NCBI GenBank assembly: GCA_900542985.1
Contig: UQPQ01000004.1
Location: 1-64,000, forward strand
Length of the DNA stretch: 64,000 nucleotides
Direction of reading: 5' to 3'
Source of the DNA: an uncultured Bacteroides sp.
Lineage (GTDB): Bacteria > Bacteroidota > Bacteroidia > Bacteroidales > Bacteroidaceae
Part shown: one piece after another, positions 33,802-42,782 of the stretch
Layout of the letters: every line of letters begins with the position of its first letter
How positions within the stretch are numbered: position 1 is the first letter of the stretch
Program-made: the position numbers and the translations under genes
Notes under the pieces: generated by a model
What the model saw: only the letters and a program-made list of their open reading frames with translations
Database searches by the model: none
Told to the model about the DNA's origin: nothing

Positions 33802-34764
33802 TTATTCTACCACCCAGCGTTTATCGTATGGAATGATGATGCGTGGATTGTAGTGCATTCCTTCTTCATCCGGTATTCGGAGATAGTAAGCTTTGTTTCC
33901 GTGTACATGGAGTTCACTGCTTCTTAACCAGGGATTCATATTGCGGAGCAGTACGTAATTGATTCCTCTTCCTTTGGCAAAGCGTGCAAGGTTATCAATA
34001 TCTTCTGTCACTTTTATTTCTCTATAAGGAATGATTGGATACAAGTCGGATGCTTTCAGATAAAATCCAAATTGCTGTGGGTTGCTGAACATGATTTTTG
34101 CAGCAAAAATGCGATATACATAGCGGGATGTTTCCTCTACAAGCTGTAAGTCGAGTGAATTTTCTTCGAACTGCTTTTCCAGTTGCTGGGAAATGCGTCC
34201 TTGTCCGGCATTATAAGATGCTGCTACGTTTATCCAGTTGCCGAAACGCTTGTAGGCTTGTTTTAAGTATTTGCAGGCTGCCTCTGTTGATTTCTCCACA
34301 TGATATCGTTCGTCCACCGTATGGGCTACCTCCAGTCCGAACTCTTTAGCAGTAGCCGGCATAAACTGCCACAGTCCTGCTGCGCCTGCTCCGGAACGTG
34401 CCAGTGGGTTTAAGCTGCTCTCTATCGCCATCAGATATTTGAAATCATCAGGAATCCCATTTGCCTTTAAAATAGGCTCTACAATGGGGAAGTAGCGGTT
34501 AGCCCGTTTTATCATCTGTATGGAGGTACTATGCATATAAGTAAAGGCCAGAAGTTCTCTGTCCATCCGCTCTCTGCGATCGTATCGCGTCAGGTCGATG
34601 GTTTCATCACAGAAAACAATACTTTTTGGAACTTCTATGCAGCTATAATGATATGTATTGACAGGGGATGCTTCTTGCGCAGAAGCGCATGCCGTACTGA
34701 GAAAAGAAAAACTGCAAAGAAATAAATTGAAGATGCTTGTATGTATAAAATGGGTTATTTTCAT
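33802..34764 (-). CDS. Lytic transglycosylase (GH23, MltD-like)
   Basis: The start is set at the ATG at 34764 (MKITHFIHTSIFNLFLCSFSFLSTACASA, a signal peptide). A -7-like TACCTTCG lies just upstream, within the longer frame from 34800. 320 residues. The SLT domain has the catalytic Glu in LMAIESSLNPLARSGAGAAGLWQFMPATAKEFGL and a later AASYNAGQGRIS. It cleaves peptidoglycan between MurNAc and GlcNAc, forming anhydro ends. Unlike many MltD proteins it lacks C-terminal LysM repeats. Confidence 0.92.
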   Translation of the reverse strand: MKITHFIHTSIFNLFLCSFSFLSTACASAQEASPVNTYHYSCIEVPKSIVFCDETIDLTRYDRRERMDRELLAFTYMHSTSIQMIKRANRYFPIVEPILKANGIPDDFKYLMAIESSLNPLARSGAGAAGLWQFMPATAKEFGLEVAHTVDERYHVEKSTEAACKYLKQAYKRFGNWINVAASYNAGQGRISQQLEKQFEENSLDLQLVEETSRYVYRIFAAKIMFSNPQQFGFYLKASDLYPIIPYREIKVTEDIDNLARFAKGRGINYVLLRNMNPWLRSSELHVHGNKAYYLRIPDEEGMHYNPRIIIPYDKRWVVE

Positions 34765-34877
34765 AGTGTATGTTGTTTTATCTTTTCCGAAGGTACGCAT
34801 AAACCTTGGTATCCGAAGAACTTGTTAAGGATATTTTTAAAAAAGCTCGTTTTCTTTTGGGATTTTGCAGAAAAGGA

Positions 34878-34943
34878 CAATCCGATATATATAATAGCCT
34901 TGTAAGAGTATTCTCTCGCAAGGCTATTATATATATCGGATTG
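34878..34943. other. 25-bp perfect inverted repeat
   Basis: Arms 34878-34902 and 34919-34943 are perfectly complementary over 25 bp, with a 16-nt loop. It lies 15 bp after the stop of the minus-strand secreted-protein gene. The T-run is on the plus-strand side (TTTTT at 34944), so its polarity is opposite to a terminator for that gene, though a strong stem could still stabilise or end the mRNA. Confidence 0.75.
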
Positions 34944-34957
34944 TTTTTACCTTACCT

Positions 34958-35428
34958 TTAATCTTCCAGTGCAAAACTTTTCAATATACGCTCCGGATTA
35001 GGATCGTTCTCCTGTTTATATACAATGGATACATAAAATCCGCTTCCTCCGTCACGAGCCAGCAGATAGCTGTATATACATCGGTCTGTTTCACATTTTC
35101 CCTGCAACTGTACACCGTAAAAATGCGGCAGTTCGAATGTCCTTACAGGAGTCTGTTCTGTCACTTCATCGTCGGTTGCGATGTTTTTCAACTCTGTAGC
35201 CAGTTCCGACTGTTTGATACCTTCTCCGTCCAGCATTTGAACGGTAATATAATATGTATCGTTGTATACAATATAACCTTCTTCCGAATCATCCTCTATG
35301 CTGATGTCGGACGGAGCTTTAAACGATACCCCATAAGCCTTCCATTGAGTCGGTTTTAAATCCTGTGCACTCAGCTGGAATGCGATAAAAGATAAGGCGG
35401 CAAATGCTGCAAATCCCTTTTTTCTCAT
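34958..35428 (-). CDS. Secreted protein of unknown function
   Basis: 156 residues with a signal peptide (MRKKGFAAFAALSFIAFQLSAQ). The mature part is a beta-rich single domain: WKAYGVSFKAPSDISIEDDSEEGYIVYNDTYYITVQML, then a helix and FELPHFYGVQLQGKCETDRCIYSYLLARDGGSGFYVSIVY. The two cysteines (KCETDRC) could form a disulphide. I do not recognise a named family. Its start overlaps the DUF2007 gene stop by 4 bp, so the two are translationally coupled. Confidence 0.8.
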   Translation of the reverse strand: MRKKGFAAFAALSFIAFQLSAQDLKPTQWKAYGVSFKAPSDISIEDDSEEGYIVYNDTYYITVQMLDGEGIKQSELATELKNIATDDEVTEQTPVRTFELPHFYGVQLQGKCETDRCIYSYLLARDGGSGFYVSIVYKQENDPNPERILKSFALED

Positions 35429-35655
35429 ACTTTTCTTTCTGCTACCACTTTTCTTGCAAATACTTCTTCTTCCTTATTAACCATTACAAGTACTTTTCCT
35501 CCTGTATTGGAATAAGGAGAAGTGACCGCAGACAATGTCTCGTCTTTGATCATGGCATCTACACCCGCTGCGTTAAGCAAGCCTTTAACCAATTCGGCTT
35601 CCCAAAGACTACCTCGGAAAACCTCTACTAATGAACCATACATCTTAGCTCCCAT
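35425..35655 (-). CDS. DUF2007 domain protein
   Basis: 76 residues: LVEVFRGSLWEAELVKGLLNAAGVDAMIKDETLSAV, then GGKVLVMVNKEEEVFARKVVAE. This is the ferredoxin-like fold of DUF2007 (putative signal-transducing domain). Function is unknown, probably cytoplasmic. It is first in a two-gene unit with the overlapping secreted-protein gene. An alternative start at Met5 (35643) is possible. Confidence 0.85.
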   Translation of the reverse strand: MGAKMYGSLVEVFRGSLWEAELVKGLLNAAGVDAMIKDETLSAVTSPYSNTGGKVLVMVNKEEEVFARKVVAERKV

Positions 35656-35778
35656 AGTCTGTTTGTTTTAGGTTAATAAATCAGTTTTTTACACTCTTCG
35701 TTGTATTTCAAAGATAATTAAAAAATCTGAATATCAAGATAATTTGTCGGGAAAAAGAGAAGATAACAGAAATAATGA

Positions 35779-35786
35779 TACTTTTG
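35779..35786 (+). promoter_or_regulatory. -7 promoter element of proA
   Basis: TACTTTTG, full consensus match, 30 bp before the proA ATG. Confidence 0.65.
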
Positions 35787-35816
35787 TGTTCTGCTAACAT
35801 GTGAAAAAGTAATAAT

Positions 35817-37061
35817 ATGAGGATTGAGGATTGGAAAGCTGTGCGTCTGGCTTCACGTACATTGGCTTTGCTGGAAGAGAAACAGATTAATGCAATATTG
35901 ATGGCTGTTGCAGAAGCTATACCCCATTATATGAATCGTATTCTGGAAGCAAATGAAACAGATTTGTCCCGGATGAATCCCGATAACCCGAAGTACGACC
36001 GTCTTCGGTTGACAGAGCAGCGCTTGCTGGATATTGCGTCGGATATCAGAAATGTGGCTGCACTGCCATCGCCTTTAAATCAGGTGTTGGAGGAGAGCGT
36101 ACGTCCCAACGGACTGCGATTGAAGAAAGTGTCGGTTCCTTTTGGCGTAATTGGCATAATTTACGAAGCACGTCCTAATGTTACTTTCGATGTGTTTTCC
36201 TTGTGCTTGAAAAGTGGAAGTGCCTGTGTGCTGAAAGGGGGAAGCGATGCGGCAGAATCGAATCGGGCTATTGTGGATCTCTTGCATAAGGTGCTGGCTG
36301 ACTTGGGTGCAGATACTCGTTTGGTTACTTTACTTTCTCCGGGAAGGGAAGCGGCGGAAGAGTTGCTTCATGCCAACGGGTGGGTAGACTTGATTATTCC
36401 CCGTGGAAGTAGTGGACTGATAGATTATGTCCGCCAGAATGCAACGGTACCTGTCATTGAAACCGGTGCGGGTGTGTGTCATACGTATTTCGATGCATCG
36501 GGAAACCTGGAAAAAGGTATTCGTATTGTGAATAATGCCAAGACCCGGCGCGTCAGTGTATGTAATGCATTAGACTGTCTGTTGGTGCATGAATCGCGTA
36601 TCAACGATTTGGCGCAGTTGTGTGCACCCTTGCAGGAAAGCAAGGTGACAATTTATGCCGATGAAGCAGCTTATGGAGCTTTATGTGGGCATTATCCTGC
36701 TTCTTTACTTGTACAGGCTTTGCCGGAGGTATATGGAACAGAGTTTCTGGATTACAAGATGGCGGTAAAGACAGTAAAGAATATAGAAGAAGCTGTATCG
36801 CATATTTATACATATGGCTCTGGACATAGTGAGTGCATTGTGACAGAAGATAAACAAGCTTCCAATTTGTTTTGCCGACAGGTTGATGCAGCTTGTGTAT
36901 ATGTCAATGCACCGACCTCATTTACAGACGGAGCGCAGTTTGGCCTTGGTGCTGAGATTGGAATCAGTACACAGAAGTTGCATGCTCGCGGACCGATGGG
37001 ATTGAGGGAAATTACAACTTATAAATGGCTGATTGAGGGTGATGGACAAATCCGTCCGTAA
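35817..37061 (+). CDS. proA: Gamma-glutamyl phosphate reductase
   Basis: 414 residues, the usual ProA length. The aldehyde dehydrogenase fold shows [18 protein letters not shown], the nucleotide-binding [11 protein letters not shown] and the catalytic cysteine in [16 protein letters not shown] (Cys249). It reduces glutamyl phosphate to the semialdehyde that cyclises to P5C. The gene has its own promoter, and argF' follows 90 bp later with another, a proline-arginine pairing. Confidence 0.96.
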   Translation: MRIEDWKAVRLASRTLALLEEKQINAILMAVAEAIPHYMNRILEANETDLSRMNPDNPKYDRLRLTEQRLLDIASDIRNVAALPSPLNQVLEESVRPNGLRLKKVSVPFGVIGIIYEARPNVTFDVFSLCLKSGSACVLKGGSDAAESNRAIVDLLHKVLADLGADTRLVTLLSPGREAAEELLHANGWVDLIIPRGSSGLIDYVRQNATVPVIETGAGVCHTYFDASGNLEKGIRIVNNAKTRRVSVCNALDCLLVHESRINDLAQLCAPLQESKVTIYADEAAYGALCGHYPASLLVQALPEVYGTEFLDYKMAVKTVKNIEEAVSHIYTYGSGHSECIVTEDKQASNLFCRQVDAACVYVNAPTSFTDGAQFGLGAEIGISTQKLHARGPMGLREITTYKWLIEGDGQIRP

Positions 37062-37111
37062 TATTCTTTCATTAAAAGCTGTAAAAATAACGATATATTG
37101 TATTTTTATAG

Positions 37112-37119
37112 TATATTTG
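37112..37119 (+). promoter_or_regulatory. -7 promoter element of argF'
   Basis: TATATTTG, consensus match, 32 bp before the ATG. Confidence 0.6.
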
Positions 37120-37151
37120 CTGCGCTAAATTAATTAATATACATTATTCCT

Positions 37152-38114
37152 ATGAAAACTTACACGAACGTATTTGATTTAGGAGATTTGAAGACCGCTC
37201 TGGCCGAAGCATTCGAAATAAAGAATGACCGTTATAAATATGAAACATTGGGTAAGCATCGTACTTGCTTGCTGATATTCTTTAACAACAGTTTGCGTAC
37301 CCGACTTAGTACACAGAAAGCTGCCCGTAATCTGGGTATGGATGTCATTGTGCTGGATGTAAATCAGGGTGCATGGAAACTGGAAACTGAACGTGGGGTA
37401 GTGATGGATGGTGACAAGAGTGAACACTTGTTGGAGGCTATTCCGGTGATGGCTTCGTATTGCGATATTATCGGAGTACGTTCGTTTGCACAGTTTCAGA
37501 ACCGTGAAGATGATTATACAGAAAAAATATTGAATCAGTTCATCCAGTATTCGGGTAAGCCGGTATTCTCTATGGAGGCAGCTACAGGACATCCTCTGCA
37601 GGCTTTTGCCGACCTGATTACCATCGAAGAATATAAGAAGAAGGAACGTCCTAAAGTTGTATTGACTTGGGCACCGCATCCGCGTGCATTGCCGCAGGCT
37701 GTACCTAACTCGTTTGCCGACTTCATGAACGAGGCTGATGTGGATTTTGTCATTACGCATCCTCATGGTTATGAGTTGGATCCGAAATTTGTGCGTGGAG
37801 CTAAGGTGGAATACGACCAGATGAAAGCTTTTGAAGGAGCTGACTTCATTTATGCCAAGAACTGGGCGTGTCCGGGAGTAACCAATCCGGAAGACTATGG
37901 TAAGATTCTGTGTAAGGATATGAGTTGGACTGTAGATGCTGCGCATATGGCAGTAACCAACAATGCGTACTTTATGCACTGTCTGCCTGTGCGCCGTAAT
38001 ATGATTGTGACAGACGAAGTAATCGAAGCGCCTACTTCATTGGTTATTCCGGAAGCAGCTAACCGTGAGATTTCTGCTACCGTAGTGTTGAAGCGCATGC
38101 TGGAAAATCTTTAA
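37152..38114 (+). CDS. argF': N-succinylornithine (acylornithine) carbamoyltransferase
   Basis: 320 residues. The carbamoyl-phosphate loop reads SLRTRLST (residues 47-54) rather than the STRTR of ordinary OTCase. HCLPVRRN near the C-terminus and ETERGVVMDGDKSEHLLEAIP match the Bacteroides fragilis SOTCase type. The specificity residue is Pro90 in the B. fragilis enzyme, Glu92 in Xanthomonas AOTCase and Ser90 here. Small residues at this site, including Ser, are known to give succinylornithine specificity, so SOTCase activity is expected. It joins carbamoyl phosphate to N-succinylornithine in arginine synthesis. Confidence 0.9.
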   Translation: MKTYTNVFDLGDLKTALAEAFEIKNDRYKYETLGKHRTCLLIFFNNSLRTRLSTQKAARNLGMDVIVLDVNQGAWKLETERGVVMDGDKSEHLLEAIPVMASYCDIIGVRSFAQFQNREDDYTEKILNQFIQYSGKPVFSMEAATGHPLQAFADLITIEEYKKKERPKVVLTWAPHPRALPQAVPNSFADFMNEADVDFVITHPHGYELDPKFVRGAKVEYDQMKAFEGADFIYAKNWACPGVTNPEDYGKILCKDMSWTVDAAHMAVTNNAYFMHCLPVRRNMIVTDEVIEAPTSLVIPEAANREISATVVLKRMLENL

Positions 38115-38168
38115 TTGCTGATTTTATTTTGTTTCCCTGCATTCATGAGTGAAACGGGGAGTCTCTAT

Positions 38169-38222
38169 AAAGCGAAAGTATGAACCAAGCTTAATCACAA
38201 GAGTTCATTCTTTCGCTTTTTC
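38169..38222 (+). terminator. argF' terminator
   Basis: A 17-bp stem with one mismatch (about 38169-38185 with 38203-38219), followed by a T-run. Confidence 0.8.
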
Positions 38223-38303
38223 TGTTCTTCTGTTTGTTCCGATTCTGGTATTGCGACTCGGTTCTTTTTGTACGTTTTCTTTCTTATGTACAGATGCGTA
38301 GAA

Positions 38304-38333
38304 AATAAAAAAAGACAGATTTAATCTGTCTTT
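38304..38333 (-). terminator. Terminator of the rhodanese operon
   Basis: A perfect 10-bp stem (38314-38333 region: AAAGACAGAT at 38311-38320 with ATCTGTCTTT at 38324-38333), followed on the minus strand by a T-run. The remaining sequence of the 38115-38432 gap shows no gene. Confidence 0.8.
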
Positions 38334-38432
38334 GTATTTCAATATACAAGCTATAGTATGCTGCAATTGGTGTGAAGGGGAAAACTGATGATATAAAGAA
38401 ATCGTACTTTCCCTATTGTATATAATATAGGG

Positions 38433-38831
38433 TTAGTATGCGATGTCTTTACCCAGTTCTTTCCAGTTTTCAAATCCCTTGTCCATGTTGTATACCTTAA
38501 AGCCTTTCTTGTCCAAAATGCGTGCAGCATTCCGGCTGCGTTTACCGCTACGGCAATATACGGCTACAGGACGGTCTTTTTCCAATAAATCGTCTGCGAC
38601 CTCCGGAAAATTATCATCCAGTACATTGATGTTGATACTTCCGGCAAGATGTCCTTTACTGTATTCGGCTACTGTCCGTACGTCTACTACTTGTATGTCA
38701 TCGTCTTGTATCAGACGTTCGAATTCATCGGCAGAAAGATTCTTGAAATTATCTTTTGCCTTGCTGTTGCATGCGATGAGTCCGAGTGCAAAAGCGCAGA
38801 CGAAGAACATGAAATAGAGTGTCTTTATCAT
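38433..38831 (-). CDS. Rhodanese-domain lipoprotein
   Basis: 132 residues with a lipobox (LIAC, Cys21). The rhodanese domain has VVDVRTVAEYSKGHLAGSININV and the active-site loop CRSGKRS with Cys93. It would carry sulphur as a persulphide outside the cytoplasm, in the periplasm or on a membrane; the physiological acceptor is unknown. It is the last gene of a minus-strand run that includes nigD-like and acyltransferase genes. Confidence 0.9.
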   Translation of the reverse strand: MIKTLYFMFFVCAFALGLIACNSKAKDNFKNLSADEFERLIQDDDIQVVDVRTVAEYSKGHLAGSININVLDDNFPEVADDLLEKDRPVAVYCRSGKRSRNAARILDKKGFKVYNMDKGFENWKELGKDIAY

Positions 38832-38864
38832 ATCTGAAATAGGAAATGAACAGTTGTTAATAAA

Positions 38865-39512
38865 TTAGTAGATAAATTCTCTTTGTGTATCTCCTTCCTC
38901 GTATGTGGAAATATGAAATACAATTTTGTCTCCTTGTTTCAGCTTTCCATCGTAAGCCCATAACGGAACAGACAAGTATACTTTACGCGTAAAAGCTTCG
39001 TAGTCGTTGTTCCGGTTGTGATAGAGTTGGAGATGAAGAGTTTGTGTACCATCTGCTTCTTTTTGTATCCCCTGGTCGATAAAATGATAACTGTGGCTTT
39101 CTTCTTTTACCTTTGCCAGCAATACCATATTCAGATATTTACCCGACAACCACATGCGTTCAATGTCTACCGGGTCGGTTTTGATATCACCGATTATCTG
39201 CTTGGCACTGACTGGAATCATTGAAAGAACCAGTTCGCTGGAATACAGTTGTACGGTCTGGTTTTCCAGAGGTTGATAAATGGATATTGTGCGGTACAGA
39301 GTATCCTTCTTCAAGCCGTCCAAACCACTTCTTGCTTGTATCCGATATTCTTCTCCATTATCGGCTACCAAACGGGTAAGCGTACCGTTTTCATCAGTTG
39401 CTGCACCGATAAACTCGGTTATCACATCGGGGTATACATACTCTTCTTCTTTGCATGCTCCAAACAGGCACATGCAAAGAAGAAGAAAGGAAAATCGGGT
39501 CAATAACTTCAT
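38865..39512 (-). CDS. NigD-like lipoprotein
   Basis: 215 residues with lipobox Cys20 (LFGAC). The N-terminal beta domain (DVITEFIGAATDENGTLTRLVADNGEEYRI) and the C-terminal domain with SVPLWAYDGKLKQGDKIVFHISTYE resemble the NigD-like family of Bacteroidetes, a two-domain envelope protein. Family function is unclear (named from the nigrescin locus). It overlaps the acyltransferase gene by 4 bp (ATGA), which implies coupling. Confidence 0.8.
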   Translation of the reverse strand: MKLLTRFSFLLLCMCLFGACKEEEYVYPDVITEFIGAATDENGTLTRLVADNGEEYRIQARSGLDGLKKDTLYRTISIYQPLENQTVQLYSSELVLSMIPVSAKQIIGDIKTDPVDIERMWLSGKYLNMVLLAKVKEESHSYHFIDQGIQKEADGTQTLHLQLYHNRNNDYEAFTRKVYLSVPLWAYDGKLKQGDKIVFHISTYEEGDTQREFIY

Positions 39513-40663
39513 GCTTCGAGGGCTTTCTGGTGATTGATAACCGGATTAGCATACATGGTGAGCAGGCATTGACGAAGGAATGCTTCATCTTTTTCCGGCA
39601 GGTTGACCAATTCGATTCTTTGCTGCAGGTAGTTTTCGAAGTGTACTTTTTCTTCTGCTGTGTAGCGGTCTGCAAATCGGTTGGTAGCAGTCAACAGATC
39701 ATGTGCCACATAATTACCCGCATATAAGCGGTAGTTACGATGTATGTGCAGGTCTATCAGTTCGGATACTTTTGTAAACACCTCTGTTTTGGGCAATCCG
39801 CGAAGAGCTTCCAATTCGCTATTGATACACGATGCTGCCTGGAAGTGGACACGTCCCTTGTATCCCATGATACCTGTCTGCATGTTGTTCAAATCGTCTT
39901 GCTTGCTCTTTTTGAAACCTTCAATATCCCGTTTCTGTTGCATTTCCTGTGCTTTCAGATAATCGCATGGGTCGTATTCGTACGATAATGCCAGCGGGAC
40001 AATATTCAGTTCCTGAAGACGGTCGATGATATCACCTTCGCCACCCATAGCCAACATTTTCAATACACTGTCCTGGGTACGGTCGTTTGAGTCTTTAGCT
40101 CGTCCTTCACGCTGTGCGATCCAGATATTTTCGTGCTTTTGTGTAACAGCAAAGTGAATATAGCGCGACATACGTGCCGATGATTCGAGCATTTGGCGCA
40201 TGGTCAATGCACGCTGTACGATAAAAGCTTTGTTTACGCGTACCAGTTTCTTGATCCAGTCGTAGATAAGCAGATTGTCACCGATGGCAATTTCTACGGT
40301 TGTGGGGAACTGATTGTCGAGGAGCCCGACCGAAAGAAGTCCTGAGTCGAGTACGATATCGCGGTGGTTGGATATGAATGTATAGTTCTTGGTTTTGTCT
40401 GTCAAAGCTGTACAGTCCATATCAAATCCGTCAGTACGTTTGGCAATAAGGTCGTGTAGGAATTTGTAGCAGAATGCTTTCTGAAAGTCGAGATTGGTTT
40501 TGCATTGCTGCAACTGCAGCTTGAACATCTCCATGGATACTCCCGGCATAATGAAAGCCAATACTTGCTGGAATGCAGGATCTTCTGTCAGTTCCTTGAA
40601 TATTTGCGGCAGCTCTTCAGGGCTGTAAGGACGAATCTCGTCAAACTCGGCAGGTATATTCAT
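39509..40663 (-). CDS. Glycerolipid acyltransferase family protein
   Basis: 384 residues. The acyltransferase motif I is FISNHRDIVLDSG with His100. The spacing to the second Asp (106) is HX5D, one longer than the common HX4D, though Asp102 may take the role. A motif III-like segment, ENIWIAQREGRAKDSNDRTQ, follows. It likely transfers an acyl group in phospholipid synthesis, at the inner membrane. The exact acceptor is not clear. Confidence 0.78.
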   Translation of the reverse strand: MNIPAEFDEIRPYSPEELPQIFKELTEDPAFQQVLAFIMPGVSMEMFKLQLQQCKTNLDFQKAFCYKFLHDLIAKRTDGFDMDCTALTDKTKNYTFISNHRDIVLDSGLLSVGLLDNQFPTTVEIAIGDNLLIYDWIKKLVRVNKAFIVQRALTMRQMLESSARMSRYIHFAVTQKHENIWIAQREGRAKDSNDRTQDSVLKMLAMGGEGDIIDRLQELNIVPLALSYEYDPCDYLKAQEMQQKRDIEGFKKSKQDDLNNMQTGIMGYKGRVHFQAASCINSELEALRGLPKTEVFTKVSELIDLHIHRNYRLYAGNYVAHDLLTATNRFADRYTAEEKVHFENYLQQRIELVNLPEKDEAFLRQCLLTMYANPVINHQKALEA

Positions 40664-40711
40664 AATAATAAATTTTACGACGTTTATACGTATTCCAAAG
40701 ATACGGATTTT

Positions 40712-41698
40712 TTATTTTTCTGCAATAAAATGATCTTCTATAATGTCGGTCATCACTTCCTTGATGTCGAGTCCTGCCGCACGTACCTGCTGGGGAATGA
40801 AGCTGGTAGCAGTCATTCCCGGAGTCGTGTTGATTTCCAGCATGTTAATCTTCTCTCCTTCAGTGATGATGTAGTCTACACGTACAATGCCTTTACAACC
40901 TAAAATATCGTAGATGGCAGAAGTAAGTTGTTGCACACGTGCAGTCAGTTCCGGACTGAGACGGGCAGGAGTGATTTCAGTTACTTCGCCATTGTATTTG
41001 GCATTATAGTCGAAAAAGTCATTCTTTGGAACTACTTCTGTGATAGGAAATACCACCGATTTATTGCGAGTCTTGTAACATCCGTTAGCCAGTTCGATAC
41101 CGTCCATCAGAGCTTCAATCATCACATCGTCCGATTCTGCAAAGGCTGCCTGTAAAGCCGGCTGAATCTGTTCCTGGGTTTTTACTTTGGTCACACCGAA
41201 GCTGGAGCCACTGGCATTGGGTTTGATAAAGCAAGGCAAACCAATCTTTTCAATGACTTCCTCGTCGCTGATACCATGACGTTTGTTGACCAACATGGAT
41301 TCCGCTACGCGAACACCGAATCCTTTCAGATACTGGTTCAGTGTAAATTTGCTGAAAGTAAGAGCTGAAATCAGTACATCACAAGTAGAGTAGGGAATAC
41401 CAATCAGTTCAAAGTAACCCTGCAAGATTCCGTTTTCACCCGGAGTACCATGGATTGTGATGTATGCAAAATCGGGAATGATTTTCCTTCCCTGATCAGT
41501 GAAGCTGAAGTCATTCTTGTCGATTGCAGAGCGAGAACCGTCAGGAAGAATTGCTTCCCATTTCTGTTTAGTCAACTCTACAATGTAAAGGTCATATTTA
41601 TCTTTGTCAATAAAAGAGTAGATACCTTCGGCGCTGCGCATGGATACTCCATGTTCTGAAGAGTCGCCTCCGGCTACAATTGCAATAATACGTTTCAT
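40712..41698 (-). CDS. ddl: D-alanine--D-alanine ligase
   Basis: 328 residues, ATP-grasp fold. It begins IIAIVAGGDSSEHGVSMRSAEGIYSFI. The ATP-binding part includes LPCFIKPNASGSSFGVTKV, and the C-terminal part has INMLEINTTPGMTATSFIPQQVRAAGL. It makes D-Ala-D-Ala for peptidoglycan. Its start overlaps the pseudouridine synthase stop by 4 bp. Confidence 0.96.
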   Translation of the reverse strand: MKRIIAIVAGGDSSEHGVSMRSAEGIYSFIDKDKYDLYIVELTKQKWEAILPDGSRSAIDKNDFSFTDQGRKIIPDFAYITIHGTPGENGILQGYFELIGIPYSTCDVLISALTFSKFTLNQYLKGFGVRVAESMLVNKRHGISDEEVIEKIGLPCFIKPNASGSSFGVTKVKTQEQIQPALQAAFAESDDVMIEALMDGIELANGCYKTRNKSVVFPITEVVPKNDFFDYNAKYNGEVTEITPARLSPELTARVQQLTSAIYDILGCKGIVRVDYIITEGEKINMLEINTTPGMTATSFIPQQVRAAGLDIKEVMTDIIEDHFIAEK

Positions 41699-42768
41699 AT
41701 TGATTCTCTGTTGCTAATATAGGTTCTCCATTTGTCCAATAGGGTAGTCATGTCTTCGGGAAGTTCGGAAGTGAAGAACATTTCCTTTCCGGTGCGTGGA
41801 TGCACAAATCCCAGTGTCTTGGCATGTAAAGCCTGTCTCGGACAGATATCGAAGCAGTTGTTTACGAATTGTTTATATTTGCTGAAGTGAGTACCTTTCA
41901 GAATTTCATGTCCGCCATAGCGTTCATCGTTAAACAGCACATGTCCGATGTGTTTCATGTGTACACGAATCTGATGTGTACGTCCGGTCTCGAGTACGCA
42001 TTTCACTAGTGTGACATACCCCAGTCGCTCCAATACCTGATAATGAGTAACTGCATGTTTACCCTGTGTAGGGTCGGTCATGACAGCCATCTGCATGCGG
42101 TCTTTAGGATTACGGCCGATGTTGCCGGTAACGGTACCTTCATCCTGCTCTACAATTCCCCATACCAGTGCGTTATACTCCCGCTTGGTAGTCTTGTTGT
42201 AGAACTGAAGGCCTAGACTCGTTTTTGCATCCGGAGTCTTAGCTACGACCAGTAGTCCGGAAGTATCTTTATCGATACGATGCACCAGTCCTACTTGGGG
42301 ATCGTTAGGATCGTAGGTGGGCACGTTACGCAAATGCCATGCGATAGCATTGACCAATGTACCATGATAGTTACCGCATCCCGGATGAACGACTAAACCT
42401 GCAGGCTTGTTGATAACCATCAGGTCGTCGTCTTCATATACAATGTCTAATGGAATGTCTTCGGGAATGATATCATTTTCGTAACGCGGACGATCCATCA
42501 TCACGGTCAGTACATCCAGCGGCTTTACTTTATAGCTGCTTTTTACAGGCTTGCCGTTGGCCATCACAAAACCATTGTCGGCTGCCGTTTGTATACGGTT
42601 GCGCGATGCATTGACAATGCGTTCGAAAAGGTATTTATCGATACGTACGGGAGTCTGACCTTTGTCTACTACCGTACGGAAATGTTCATATAGTTCAGGA
42701 GATTCGTTTACTGGTTCTATGTCTTCCAGTGAATCCTCCAATTCATCATCAATATAATCTTCTGCCAT
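41695..42768 (-). CDS. RluD-type pseudouridine synthase
   Basis: I prefer the ATG at 42768 (MAEDYIDDELEDSLEDIE), which avoids overlap with the PASTA gene; the frame is open to 42792. 357 residues: an acidic start, an S4 domain (VRIDKYLFERIVNASRNRIQTAADNGFV) and the catalytic domain with LVHRIDKDTSGLLVVAKT (Asp166). RluD modifies 23S rRNA helix 69. It lies between the PASTA gene and ddl. Confidence 0.93.
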   Translation of the reverse strand: MAEDYIDDELEDSLEDIEPVNESPELYEHFRTVVDKGQTPVRIDKYLFERIVNASRNRIQTAADNGFVMANGKPVKSSYKVKPLDVLTVMMDRPRYENDIIPEDIPLDIVYEDDDLMVINKPAGLVVHPGCGNYHGTLVNAIAWHLRNVPTYDPNDPQVGLVHRIDKDTSGLLVVAKTPDAKTSLGLQFYNKTTKREYNALVWGIVEQDEGTVTGNIGRNPKDRMQMAVMTDPTQGKHAVTHYQVLERLGYVTLVKCVLETGRTHQIRVHMKHIGHVLFNDERYGGHEILKGTHFSKYKQFVNNCFDICPRQALHAKTLGFVHPRTGKEMFFTSELPEDMTTLLDKWRTYISNRESI

Positions 42769-42782
42769 GAATCTGATAGATT

